Shown here one piece after another: positions 55,822 to 64,000 of a stretch of DNA of 64,000 bases. The position numbers and the translations under genes were made by a program. This DNA is from Pseudohoeflea suaedae (GTDB lineage Bacteria; Pseudomonadota; Alphaproteobacteria; Rhizobiales; Rhizobiaceae): positions 1,054,001 through 1,118,000 of the forward strand of contig NZ_SMSI01000001.1 of the NCBI RefSeq assembly GCF_004354915.1. Reading direction: 5' to 3'. Every line of letters starts with the position of its first letter. Positions within the stretch are counted from its first letter, which is position 1. The notes beneath the pieces were generated by a model. That model ran no database searches and was not told the DNA's origin. It saw nothing but the letters and a program-made list of their open reading frames with translations.

Positions 55822-57738
55822 ATGATCGCGTATGTGATGTGCGTCTTTCACGCTGGTGATCTCGAGCGCTCCAATCTGAAGACGCAGAGCGAGTGCGGCA
55901 AGTTGAGTGCGGGCGACATCAGTAAGGACAATATGCAGCTGGCTCTCGTCGAGGGGCTCGCAGGGTCGCTCGGCACGTCCGTCGCTATCTACGACCGCGA
56001 CGACACGCTCATCTACTCATCGAAAAACTTCAACCGCTTCTTCGATATTCCCGACGACAGTCTGGTCATCGGCACCCGGCTCCGCGATTTCCTCGGTGCC
56101 ATCTATGATTGCGGGGCGCGTTTCGGTGTCGCGGGCAAGAAGCGCGGTGCTGTCTCCCGGAATGACTGGATCGCCGAGCGCATCGCCATCCATTGGCGCG
56201 AGCGCTACGATCACGTCGAGCAATTGCCGCATGGTCGCTGGGTGAGGCTTGGCCAGCGCCGTCTGCCCGGTGGGCTGCTCATCACTCACATCACCGACAT
56301 CTCCGACCAGATGCGCCGCAGCAATGAGCTGAAGGCCGCCGAGGACGGGGAAAGGCTGGCCAAGGATGTGGTCGACAACCTTCCCAATCCGATCCTCGTC
56401 AAGGACGAGACGTTGCAGGTCGTTCTCGTCAACAAGGCCTTCTGCAGCCTGCTTGGGTACAAGGAACATGAAATTCTCGGGCGCCGGGTCGCCGAGGTGG
56501 TGGGCGAGGAAGCGGCCAGCGTCTTCGAGGAGCGCGAACGCAGGGTCATGGAAACCGGAGAGCCGCTGGAATTCGTCGAGGACATTCCTCATGCGGACGG
56601 CTCGCTCATCCGTTCGATCACGCGCCAGAACCGGGTACGTACATCGAATGGCTGCTATATCGTCATCTCAATCGATCGCATAACCACGCAGTCCGGCCTC
56701 TATCACGCCGGCCGGAAAACCGTCTCCTCCAGACCGGAACAGGCGGAGCGGACCAGAAAGCGTATCCTCATCGTCGATCAGGACCGTGCCCGGGCGGAGG
56801 AGCATGCAGCCGCGCTCAGGAGCGAAACTGTCGAGACACTCGCGATCGGTGATCTGCATCAGCTTTTCTCGTTCCTCGATACAGCGCGCAGCATGGATGT
56901 GAGCGTTGATGTCATCGAGGTGTCGGACGAGATCGGAGCGGCTTTGGCCGCCAATCCCGCGGCGACGGAATACCCCGTGCTCACACGTCTGCTGGCCGAG
57001 CGTGTCTCACGCGACATCGCCCGTCGTACTGCCGAAGCCGAAGCGCAGCGGTCGGCGGAAGTGGAAGCGGAGCGGCCCACCGACGTTCGGCATGTTGAAG
57101 CGGAAACCTCGGATTCAGTCCCCGAACAGCGGGAAGAAGCAGCAAGGCAAATGCCTCCGGTCGCTGAAAACCAGCAGCTTCCCGACGATCCGGCTGTCGA
57201 TGACGAGGCCTCGGATGCAATTGTCGCGACTGATGGTGGTGAGGCCGAGACGGCTGTCCAGCCGGTCGTTGCGCCGCCCGAACCCGCGCCGGTCCGGATT
57301 CCCGTTCCCCCGGCCGCGCCGCGGGCACTCAAGACCTCCACGGTCCGCATCCTCGTCGCAGAGGACAACGACGTGAACCAGATCGTCTTCGAGCAGATCC
57401 TCACCAGCATCGGCGTCGACTACCATATCGTCTCCAATGGCCAAGAGGCGGTCGAAGCGTGGGAGGAGATGAAGCCGGATCTCATCCTGATGGACGTTTC
57501 CATGCCGGTGATGAACGGTCATGAAGCCTCTCGCAGGATACGCGAGGAGGAAAATGCCAGGTCGAGCGATCATCACGTGCCCATCCTCGCGGTCACCGCT
57601 CATGCCATGGCGGGGGATGCCGACGCCTGCTATGCGGCAGGGATGGACGACTATCTGACCAAGCCCGTCAGCCCCGAAAAGCTCGAAGCGGCGATCAATC
57701 TGTGGGTCCCGACCCGGCACGGCCAGCAGGTCGCGTGA
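55822..57738 (+). CDS. PAS-PAS-pseudoreceiver-receiver signalling protein
   Basis: A 638-residue soluble signalling protein without a histidine-kinase domain. Two PAS-like domains lie at about 45-165 and 177-290. Residues 313-370 start like a receiver (RILIVDQDRARAEEHAAAL) but lack the phospho-acceptor Asp. A Glu-, Ala- and Pro-rich linker spans about 400-506. The C-terminal receiver is complete: Asp515, phospho-Asp558 in LILMDVSMP, Thr592 and Lys614. The kinase that phosphorylates it is not obvious. The start is uncertain; ATG 55822 is listed but 55933 is possible. It lies just before an EAL phosphodiesterase gene. Confidence 0.85.
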   Translation: MIAYVMCVFHAGDLERSNLKTQSECGKLSAGDISKDNMQLALVEGLAGSLGTSVAIYDRDDTLIYSSKNFNRFFDIPDDSLVIGTRLRDFLGAIYDCGARFGVAGKKRGAVSRNDWIAERIAIHWRERYDHVEQLPHGRWVRLGQRRLPGGLLITHITDISDQMRRSNELKAAEDGERLAKDVVDNLPNPILVKDETLQVVLVNKAFCSLLGYKEHEILGRRVAEVVGEEAASVFEERERRVMETGEPLEFVEDIPHADGSLIRSITRQNRVRTSNGCYIVISIDRITTQSGLYHAGRKTVSSRPEQAERTRKRILIVDQDRARAEEHAAALRSETVETLAIGDLHQLFSFLDTARSMDVSVDVIEVSDEIGAALAANPAATEYPVLTRLLAERVSRDIARRTAEAEAQRSAEVEAERPTDVRHVEAETSDSVPEQREEAARQMPPVAENQQLPDDPAVDDEASDAIVATDGGEAETAVQPVVAPPEPAPVRIPVPPAAPRALKTSTVRILVAEDNDVNQIVFEQILTSIGVDYHIVSNGQEAVEAWEEMKPDLILMDVSMPVMNGHEASRRIREEENARSSDHHVPILAVTAHAMAGDADACYAAGMDDYLTKPVSPEKLEAAINLWVPTRHGQQVA

Positions 57739-57847
57739 CGGACGGAAAGGGCGTGCTGAACGTGTTCGTTTTCCTGTCGATCCCCGCAACTTGCGATAGG
57801 ACAAAGTTAAGGAATCTATTGCATTTTACTAAAATCGGCGATTGTGA

Positions 57848-59230
57848 ATGCAGGTGGCAAACATAGCCATGAAAGAACAGCTCGAGTTGAGCCAGGCTGA
57901 AATTGCAGATCCGAATATCGTGGCCTTGACCGACCCCTTGACGGGACTCGGCAACAGGCGACGGTTGATGGACAAGGTGCGCAAGCTCGCGGCCGAACGC
58001 GCCGATGATCCGGCGCCTTTCACCATTGGTATCGCCAATGTCGACGGCTTCAAGCCCATCAACGATCTGTTCGGTCACGCTGCCGGCGACGAGATTCTCT
58101 GCCAGATTGCCCATCGTCTGCACGCCTGCCTGCCTGACGGCGGGTTCGTGGCGCGCATTGATTCCGATGAGTTCGCATTCGTCCTGCCTCTGATCTTCGA
58201 GAAGAAGGGCGCCGAAAAGATCGGCCGCATGTTCAAGGAAGTCCTGTCGGCGCCGTACGATCTGGGCGATCGAAATGTGCGCCTTTCGGCTTCCTTCGGC
58301 TTTGCCATCTACCCCTTCGCCGGCGAGCAGTTCGCCGAACTCATGAAGAGCGCCGATACCGCGCTCTACCGCTCGAAGCGGCGCGGCCGTAGCCAGATCA
58401 CCGTCTATTCCGAGGAAATCGCCGAGGAGATGCGCCGGTCGACCGAGGTTGAGCAGGCCCTGCGCCGCGCGATCATCGCCGACGAGGTGGCGGTCAATTT
58501 CCAGCCGATCATCAATATTGCCGATGGTGCGCTTCTCGGTTTCGAGGCGCTTGCGCGCTGGACCGACCGCGATCTCGGCTTCATCTCGCCTGCTCTCTTC
58601 ATTCCGCTCGCGGAAGAGCGCGGCTTTATCGACTCGCTGACCGACACCCTTCTGCGCAAGGCCGCGGAGACTGCCAAGAACTGGCCGTCGCATCTGTTCC
58701 TGTCGTTCAACATGTCATCGATCCAGTTGACCGACCCCGCGACCTGTCACAACGTCATAGCCATTCTGAATTCCGTCGGGCTGGACCCGCGACGTGTCGA
58801 GCTCGAAATCACCGAAACGGCGATGATGAGCGACCCCGAAGCGGCAGGCGAGGTGGTCAACGAACTGCGCTCCTTCGGCATCCGCGTTTCTCTCGACGAC
58901 TTCGGCACCGGCCAGTCGAGCCTCGGAAGGCTTCGTGATTTTGCCTTCGACAAGGTCAAGATCGACCGCTCCTTCGTCAACGAGATCACGGTCGACCGCT
59001 CGTCCGGCACCATCGTCAAGGCAATCCTCGCCATGTGCGAAGGGCTTGATCTCAAGGTGATCGCCGAGGGTATCGAGACGCCCGAACAGGCGGCCAAGCT
59101 GCTAGAGCTCGGTTGCCGTGCCGGCCAGGGATATCTTTTCGGCAAGGCCGTCAACGCCGAAACCACCTACACGCTCATCAAGCTGGAGCGCGAAACGCGG
59201 TCGCGTCAGGAGCGCGAGTTGCGCGCGTGA
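57848..59230 (+). CDS. c-di-GMP phosphodiesterase: degenerate GGDEF plus EAL
   Basis: A 460-residue two-domain c-di-GMP protein. The GGDEF motif is DSDEF at 105-109, so the cyclase active site is degenerate, though Asp66 and other GTP contacts remain. The EAL domain is intact: FEALARW with Glu233, Asn288 in SFNMS, LEITE, DDFGTG at 350-355, Lys371 in KIDRSF, and AEGIE at 406-410. It should hydrolyse c-di-GMP, with the GGDEF domain possibly regulatory. No sensor domain or membrane segment is present. It follows the PAS-receiver gene by 109 bp and overlaps dgoK on the other strand by 25 bp. Confidence 0.93.
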   Translation: MQVANIAMKEQLELSQAEIADPNIVALTDPLTGLGNRRRLMDKVRKLAAERADDPAPFTIGIANVDGFKPINDLFGHAAGDEILCQIAHRLHACLPDGGFVARIDSDEFAFVLPLIFEKKGAEKIGRMFKEVLSAPYDLGDRNVRLSASFGFAIYPFAGEQFAELMKSADTALYRSKRRGRSQITVYSEEIAEEMRRSTEVEQALRRAIIADEVAVNFQPIINIADGALLGFEALARWTDRDLGFISPALFIPLAEERGFIDSLTDTLLRKAAETAKNWPSHLFLSFNMSSIQLTDPATCHNVIAILNSVGLDPRRVELEITETAMMSDPEAAGEVVNELRSFGIRVSLDDFGTGQSSLGRLRDFAFDKVKIDRSFVNEITVDRSSGTIVKAILAMCEGLDLKVIAEGIETPEQAAKLLELGCRAGQGYLFGKAVNAETTYTLIKLERETRSRQERELRA

Positions 59231-60126
59231 GCGTAGGCGGCGCTGACAAGCGCGCGCCAGACCTCGAACAATCCTCGCTGCACGGCAATCTCGGCATCGA
59301 TCAGTCTCACCTCGATGCCGCAGGTCGCGAAGGCTGACTGGTACAGCTGCGCCAGCTGTCCGGATGCCACCAGAGCCACGCCGTCAGTGCCGGGCTCCGC
59401 GCCCGCAAGTTCGGCGCCGATCATCAGTCCCGTCAATCGCGCCCGGTTCTCGTCTGGACTGCGGTGTTCCAGCAGGTCGCCCGCCCGGATGGAAAACAGG
59501 GTGTTGGTCAGCTTACCCGGATTGAGCCATCCGTCGCGCACGCCGGTGGAAAAGGCCGGATCGCCCGCTTCCACCTCGGCGGCCCCTTCAAGCGAATGCT
59601 GCAGGATGGTCTGCCTGCTCAGCACATCGATCATCTCGCCGGTCATGAAGGTCCGGAAGCCCTGAACCTGGCTCTTGGCCATCAGCACCCATTTCGAATG
59701 CTGGCCGGGAATACAGTAGCTGTGGGCGCCGTGCCCTTCCATGCTGGCGCCGAAGAGCTTGGTTTCCTCTCCCCGCATGACGTCGCTCGACTGGCCAGGC
59801 GCCTGCGAGATTCCCGGGAGGATCGTGACCGGGCGATCGAGCCCGCTCACTTGCGTCGCGTGTCTCCAGAGATCGTCCAGTTCCGCGGGCACGGAAAGGT
59901 AACCGGATTCCTTCCAGCCCTGCCGCGAACCGGCCATGCCGCAGATGACGACGGGAAGGCCCGACGGCGCTTCGAGCCCGGCAAGATGCTTCTCCAGTAT
60001 CGCGTGGAATCCGGCTTCGCGCGCCGCGGCAATGCCGTCGTCGCTCGTTGAGCCCGCGAGCACGGTGCCGTCATTGCCCATCAGCCAGAGGCGGAACCTC
60101 TTGGTTCCCCAGTCGACTGCCGCCAC
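59206..60126 (-). CDS. dgoK: 2-dehydro-3-deoxygalactonokinase
   Basis: A 306-residue sugar kinase of the DgoK family that phosphorylates 2-keto-3-deoxy-galactonate in galactonate breakdown. Landmarks are AAVDWGTKRFRLWL at the start, VICGMAGSRQGW and GEETKLFGA in the middle and IPGQHSKWV. The GTG at 60126 is the first possible start near the conserved region; the true N-terminus could lie a few codons upstream. No other galactonate gene is adjacent in the window, so its pathway partners are elsewhere or it has another role. Confidence 0.9.
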   Translation of the reverse strand: MAAVDWGTKRFRLWLMGNDGTVLAGSTSDDGIAAAREAGFHAILEKHLAGLEAPSGLPVVICGMAGSRQGWKESGYLSVPAELDDLWRHATQVSGLDRPVTILPGISQAPGQSSDVMRGEETKLFGASMEGHGAHSYCIPGQHSKWVLMAKSQVQGFRTFMTGEMIDVLSRQTILQHSLEGAAEVEAGDPAFSTGVRDGWLNPGKLTNTLFSIRAGDLLEHRSPDENRARLTGLMIGAELAGAEPGTDGVALVASGQLAQLYQSAFATCGIEVRLIDAEIAVQRGLFEVWRALVSAAYAHARNSRS

Positions 60127-60186
60127 TCTCGGTACCGTGCTCAGTTGCCTCTTCCTTCTGTTCTCCGGACGGAGGCAGGAGGGGTT

Positions 60187-61824
60187 TCAGTCCCTGCCAG
60201 CCGTCGGCAATTTGTAGTCGCCGAATGTATCGCGCAGAACGGTCTTCTTGATCTTACCGGTCGCAGTATGCGGGATTTCGTCCGTGAAGACGACATCGTC
60301 CGGCATCCACCATTTGGCGATCTTGCCTTCGAGAAACGCGAGCATGTCCTCTTTCGTTGCGGTTCGTCCCGCTTTGAGGACGATTATCAGCAGCGGGCGC
60401 TCGGACCATTTGGGATGGTTGACGCCTATGACCGCGGCCTCGGCGACATCCGGATGGCCGACGGCGAGGTTCTCGATGTCGATCGACGAGATCCATTCCC
60501 CGCCGGACTTGATGACGTCCTTGGAGCGATCGGTGATCTGCATGTAGCCGTGCTCGTCGATGTGGGCGACGTCGCCTGTATCGAACCAGCCGTCCCTGCC
60601 GAACTGATCGGCGCCTCTGTTCTTGTAGTAGGCGCCGGAAACCGCCGGACCGCGAACCTTCAGGCGCCCGAAGGTCGAGCCGTCCCAGGGAAGTTCATTG
60701 TCGTCGTCGTCCGTTATCTTCATTTCGACGGAGTAGGGCGCGTGGCCCTGTTTCTTCTGGATCGCGATCTTGTCGTCGCCCTCGAGGCCGGCATATTCAG
60801 GCTTCATCGAACACAGCGTGCCGAGCGGGCTCATCTCGGTCATGCCCCAAGCATGGATGACCTCGACGCCGTAATTGTTCTGGAACTTGCGAATGACAGC
60901 TTCCGGACATGCGGCGCCCCCGATGATCACATGGTTGAGATCGGGCAGCTTGCAGTCGTTCTCCTCCATGTATTGCAGCAGCATCAGCCACACGGTGGGA
61001 ACGGCGGCGGTAATCGTGACCCTCTCGTTCGTCAGCATCTCGTAGACGGATTTGCCGTCCATGCCCGCGCCGGGCATCACCATCGTGGCGCCCGCCATAG
61101 GGACCGCGAAAGCGGTCGTCCAGCCATTGGCGTGGAACAGCGGCACCACCGGCATGAAGCGGTCGGCCGCGCCGATGTTCATCATGTCGGGCTGCAGCGC
61201 CATCATCGCGTGAAGCGTGTTGGAGCGGTGGGAGTAGAGGACGCCCTTCGGGTCGCCGGTAGTGCCGGAGGTATAGCACATGCCTGCGGCCGTGTTCTCG
61301 TCGAAACGCAGCCATTCGAAATCGCCGTCCGCCTCCGCGATATAGTTTTCATAGGAGATCGCGCCGGGCAGGGACGTCTCGGGCATGTGAGCGTCATCCG
61401 TCAGTATGACCACGCGTTCGAGCGACGGCACCTTTGGCGCGAGCGCCTCGGCGAGCTTGACGAAGGTCAGGTCGACGAAGAGCATCCTGTCTTCGGCGTC
61501 GTTCATGATCCAGGCGATCTGTTCGGGGAACAGGCGCGGATTGAGCGTGTGGTAGATCGCTCCGACACCCAGGATGCCGTACCAGCTTTCCAGATGCCGC
61601 CAGGTGTTCCACGCCATCGTGGCCACCCGGTCTCCCGGTTTCACGCCATCGGCGGATAGGCGCTCGGAAAGCTTCAGGGAACGGGTCCGCAGATCGGCGT
61701 AAGTGATTCGGTGAATCGGACCCTCTACGGATCTTGAAACCACCTCGCGCTTGCCGTGCATGCGAGCAGCGTGATCCAGTATGGTATGGGCCAAAAGTGG
61801 CCATTCCTGCATGAGTCCGAGCAT
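60187..61824 (-). CDS. Fatty-acyl-CoA synthetase (AMP-forming ligase)
   Basis: A 545-residue acyl-adenylate-forming enzyme. The AMP-binding motif [12 protein letters not shown] is clear, then GWFDTGDVA and the ending [15 protein letters not shown] and [10 protein letters not shown]. It resembles medium- or long-chain fatty-acyl-CoA ligases of the AlkK/FadD group. The ATG at 61824 is within [20 protein letters not shown]. It is followed by dgoK 60 bp on in the same direction, and separated from the LuxR-type gene by a 281-bp AT-rich region. Confidence 0.92.
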   Translation of the reverse strand: MLGLMQEWPLLAHTILDHAARMHGKREVVSRSVEGPIHRITYADLRTRSLKLSERLSADGVKPGDRVATMAWNTWRHLESWYGILGVGAIYHTLNPRLFPEQIAWIMNDAEDRMLFVDLTFVKLAEALAPKVPSLERVVILTDDAHMPETSLPGAISYENYIAEADGDFEWLRFDENTAAGMCYTSGTTGDPKGVLYSHRSNTLHAMMALQPDMMNIGAADRFMPVVPLFHANGWTTAFAVPMAGATMVMPGAGMDGKSVYEMLTNERVTITAAVPTVWLMLLQYMEENDCKLPDLNHVIIGGAACPEAVIRKFQNNYGVEVIHAWGMTEMSPLGTLCSMKPEYAGLEGDDKIAIQKKQGHAPYSVEMKITDDDDNELPWDGSTFGRLKVRGPAVSGAYYKNRGADQFGRDGWFDTGDVAHIDEHGYMQITDRSKDVIKSGGEWISSIDIENLAVGHPDVAEAAVIGVNHPKWSERPLLIIVLKAGRTATKEDMLAFLEGKIAKWWMPDDVVFTDEIPHTATGKIKKTVLRDTFGDYKLPTAGRD

Positions 61825-62105
61825 TTCTTCCTCCCGTGAATGCCGAATTCCTCAGGCCCCATATTAGGTCGCGGAAAGGTGGAGACAACTGAAATAATTA
61901 GCAAAAATACATGCTCGGCCTGATTGCATTTCGGCTCTTGAAAGCGATTTGGTTACCCTTTTTTAGAACCGTTAGAAAAATGTATCAAGAATGCGCGATC
62001 TTTCTCGCACTCTGAAAATATATGTGTTACTTTGTACCTGCGGCGGAATTTTAGAGGCAACAAAAAGGGGCCTGGATGGAACCGTCGCGTTCTTCAGGAA
62101 AAAGA
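61825..62105. other. AT-rich intergenic region before LuxR-type gene
   Basis: A 281-bp divergent promoter region between the acyl-CoA ligase and LuxR-type genes. It is clearly more AT-rich than the surroundings, with T and A runs around 61958-61980, which suits promoters in both directions. I could not identify a reliable lux-box palindrome. Confidence 0.5.
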
Positions 62106-62837
62106 ATGGAACAAATGACTGTCGAAGCTGGTCGCGCCGACCTGCTGTTGCAGCAGCTAGGTGCCTGTACTTCCCAATTTGATGTTTTTCGGTGCCTTAG
62201 AGAAGTAACACAGAGTTACGGGTTCCGATATTTCTCCGTGAATTCAATGCCGAGAGATAGCCAGTTTCGCTTGTCGGATACGGTTATCATTACTTCTGCC
62301 CCGTCAGATTTGATAAAGCGTCAGGACGGATTCGAAAGCTCTGAATCCAATCCTGTGGTTGCAGCCATTCGCGCGACCGGAGCGCCCTTCGAGGTGCGGT
62401 TCGGCGAGCGTGAAAGGGGCGACAGCCGCAAGTTCGATCGGGTGGAGCAGATACTTTCGGAGTTCGATCTCTCGACCTGGCTGATCGTGCCGGTTTTCAC
62501 ACCGGGTGCCGGCGAGGCCGTGATCTCGTACCTTGGTAACAGGCCCTCCTTGAAAGCTTTCGAACTGGCGGAATTGGCGCTGCTGTCGTCGAAGGCAAAG
62601 GACCGACTGACGATGGTGTCCGCGCAAGACAAGCCTCAGGCTTCACCCTTGACCGAGCGCGAACTTGAATGTGTTGTCTGGACGGCGGCAGGCAAGACAA
62701 GCGTCGAGATTGCGAAGATCCTCAATCTCTCCGAACACACGGTGAACCATTACCTCAACAATGCCACGCGCAAGAGCGGTACTGTGAACAGAACGCAGAC
62801 CGTGGCCTCAGCCTTGCGCAACGGCTGGATCGACTAG
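62106..62837 (+). CDS. LuxR-family regulator with autoinducer-type domain
   Basis: A 243-residue regulator. The N-terminal part is like an autoinducer-binding domain; the C-terminal LuxR-type helix-turn-helix is at about 178-243 with LTERELECVVWTAAGKTSVEIA and LNLSEHTVNHYLNNATRKSG. No luxI-type synthase is nearby, so it is a solo regulator. ATG 62106 has AGGA at 62097-62101-like spacing; 62076 is an alternative giving ten more residues. The gene is AT-richer than its neighbours in the first half. Its stop shares the palindrome CTAG with the stop of selO. Confidence 0.85.
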   Translation: MEQMTVEAGRADLLLQQLGACTSQFDVFRCLREVTQSYGFRYFSVNSMPRDSQFRLSDTVIITSAPSDLIKRQDGFESSESNPVVAAIRATGAPFEVRFGERERGDSRKFDRVEQILSEFDLSTWLIVPVFTPGAGEAVISYLGNRPSLKAFELAELALLSSKAKDRLTMVSAQDKPQASPLTERELECVVWTAAGKTSVEIAKILNLSEHTVNHYLNNATRKSGTVNRTQTVASALRNGWID

Positions 62838-64000
62838 ATCCTGTTGCTTGTGGCCGGGACTTTCTCAAGCTCCCGGCCATAACCTCTCACCGCTTCGATC
62901 TTGGCGTGGAACGCGGTCCAGTCGTCGCTTTCGGCGACGTCCTTCCAGATTTCCTCCACTTCATCGATGAGCATGCTCTGAGCCCGGACGGGCAAGGTGC
63001 CGGCTTTCAGGGCAGTCGTGGCGCCTTCGGTCAGATCGCGATCTCTCAATGCGGCGATGACCATGCGCCAGGCATCGGTGTCATAGGCGTGCGACTGCGG
63101 GCTTTGGGCAAGACGGTCGTCGTCGGCGCCGCAGGCCATGTCCAGAAAAGTCTGCTCGAAGGGCACGCGGTTGTCGCGGAGCGCCGAATAGAACAGCGCG
63201 GTGAGCCGATGATCACGCTCACGGTTCTCGCGATCCGGCTCGATGCCGAGCCGGCCGAGCGTCGTATCAGCCAGGGCCTCGTCAAACCTTTTCGGAAATG
63301 TCTCGAGAACCGGCTGCAATTCCGAGACATCGACGAGCGGGATCAGGCATTCGCCGAGCCGTGCCAGGTTCCAGTAGAGCGCGTCGGGCTGACGACCGAA
63401 GGCGTAGAGACCCTGATGGTCGAAATAGGCGGCGGTGAAGTTCGGGTCGAGATCGGGCAGGAACCGCCACGGTCCGTAATCGAAACTTTCGCCGGTAATG
63501 GTGATGTTGTCGGTGTTGAGCACGCCGTGGACGAAACCTGCCGCAAACCATTGTGCCCCCAGCTTTGCCACGGCATCGACGACATGGCCGAGAAAATCGG
63601 CCGGCCCCGTCGCATCCGGCCAGTATTCGGCGATCGAATAATCGAGCAGCTTCCGGATGTTTTCGTGCTCCTCGAGATAAAGGAGCCGCTGGAAGCTGCC
63701 GATCCGCACATGGCTGTGATTAAGCCGGACAAGAACGCTCGACCGGGTGGGGGAGGGCTCGTCTCCGCGCATCAGGCTTTCCCCGGTCTCGATCAGGCTC
63801 AAAGACCGCGACGTGTTCACCCCGAGCGCTTCCAGCATCTCGGTGGCCAGCACCTCGCGGACCCCTCCCTTGAGTGTCAGGCGACCGTCACCGCTGCGCG
63901 ACCAGGGCGTCGTGCCGGATCCCTTTGTTCCCAGATCCATCAGCCGGCCTGCACGATCGCGCATCTGCGCGAAAAGGAAGCCGCGCCCGTCGCCGATGTC
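62834..64000 (-). CDS. selO: SelO / YdiU pseudokinase AMPylase (start outside window)
   Basis: At least 388 residues of a SelO (UPF0061, YdiU) protein, missing the N-terminus. The visible part begins with DIGDGRGFLFAQ and has GTKGSGTTPWSRSGDGRL, RGGVREVLATEMLEALGV (here KGGVREVLATEMLEALGV), HSHVRIGSF and GFVHGVLNTDNI, the last being the typical kinase-like catalytic region of this family. SelO transfers AMP to redox proteins. It converges on the LuxR-type gene, with a CTAG shared stop. Confidence 0.93.
   Translation of the reverse strand, partial: DIGDGRGFLFAQMRDRAGRLMDLGTKGSGTTPWSRSGDGRLTLKGGVREVLATEMLEALGVNTSRSLSLIETGESLMRGDEPSPTRSSVLVRLNHSHVRIGSFQRLLYLEEHENIRKLLDYSIAEYWPDATGPADFLGHVVDAVAKLGAQWFAAGFVHGVLNTDNITITGESFDYGPWRFLPDLDPNFTAAYFDHQGLYAFGRQPDALYWNLARLGECLIPLVDVSELQPVLETFPKRFDEALADTTLGRLGIEPDRENRERDHRLTALFYSALRDNRVPFEQTFLDMACGADDDRLAQSPQSHAYDTDAWRMVIAALRDRDLTEGATTALKAGTLPVRAQSMLIDEVEEIWKDVAESDDWTAFHAKIEAVRGYGRELEKVPATSNRI

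Overview
The window is ordinary chromosomal DNA of an alphaproteobacterium, most likely a member of the Rhizobiaceae or a close relative in the order Hyphomicrobiales. The evidence is high G+C with dense, often overlapping genes, plant-type glutamate-cysteine ligase, the short HisG with a separate HisZ, the alphaproteobacterial type of HisRS, a BA14K-family protein, DUF1127, DUF2093 and DUF4170 small proteins, and gene orders such as hisS-hisZ-hisG, groES-groEL and waaA-lpxK that are usual in rhizobia. I see no transposase, integrase, phage gene, CRISPR array, rRNA or tRNA.

Layout. 1-1.0 kb: the end of guaB and a MAPEG membrane protein. 1.0-4.4 kb: oxyR and katG, divergent around a 37-bp OxyR-type operator. 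4.4-5.8 kb: a LrhA-like LysR regulator divergent from a DUF1127 protein. 5.9-10.5 kb, all leftward: a DUF937 protein, gshA, rsmE, an unknown protein with an Ada-like Cys motif, and a LysE/RhtB exporter. 10.5-15.0 kb, leftward: a translationally coupled operon of GntR regulator, lutA, lutB, lutC and a calcineurin-like phosphoesterase. 15.1-20.6 kb: a LysR regulator divergent from glcD-glcE-(membrane gene)-glcF. Together these two blocks form a lactate and glycolate oxidation region. 20.7-24.2 kb: two L,D-transpeptidases, tag, a DUF1801 protein and a BA14K protein. 24.3-26.4 kb: a YeiH-type membrane protein divergent from its likely LysR regulator. 26.4-29.8 kb: hisS-hisZ-hisG. 29.9-33.3 kb: DoxX, an orphan protein and groES-groEL under a perfect CIRCE operator. 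33.4-43.3 kb: HAD phosphatase, ribF, a membrane diguanylate cyclase, ileS, a lipoprotein, tadA, rluB and rsmD. 43.3-54.3 kb: a patatin, a VOC protein, a Kef-type antiporter, tldE, an inositol-phosphatase-family enzyme, DUF4170, a DUF374 acyltransferase, waaA, lpxK, DUF2093 and mutL. 54.4-64 kb: glycerate kinase, a PAS-PAS-receiver protein, a degenerate-GGDEF/EAL phosphodiesterase, dgoK, an acyl-CoA ligase, a LuxR-type regulator and most of selO.

How genes work together. OxyR senses peroxide and probably controls katG and itself. GlcDEF and LutABC oxidise two-carbon and three-carbon 2-hydroxy acids; glycerate kinase, encoded 35 kb away, could handle glycerate from the glyoxylate branch. WaaA, LpxK and the DUF374 acyltransferase build and decorate lipid A. 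HisZ activates the short HisG. GroEL and GroES are heat-shock controlled through HrcA. The two c-di-GMP proteins and the PAS-receiver protein suggest environmental signalling.

No complete, clearly new system stands out. The best leads are several well-formed palindromes beside regulator genes, a kinase-less PAS-PAS-pseudoreceiver-receiver protein next to an EAL phosphodiesterase, an unknown protein with an Ada-like metal-binding signature, and a phosphoesterase coupled to the lutABC operon. Function calls come from reading the protein sequences; no database search was run.
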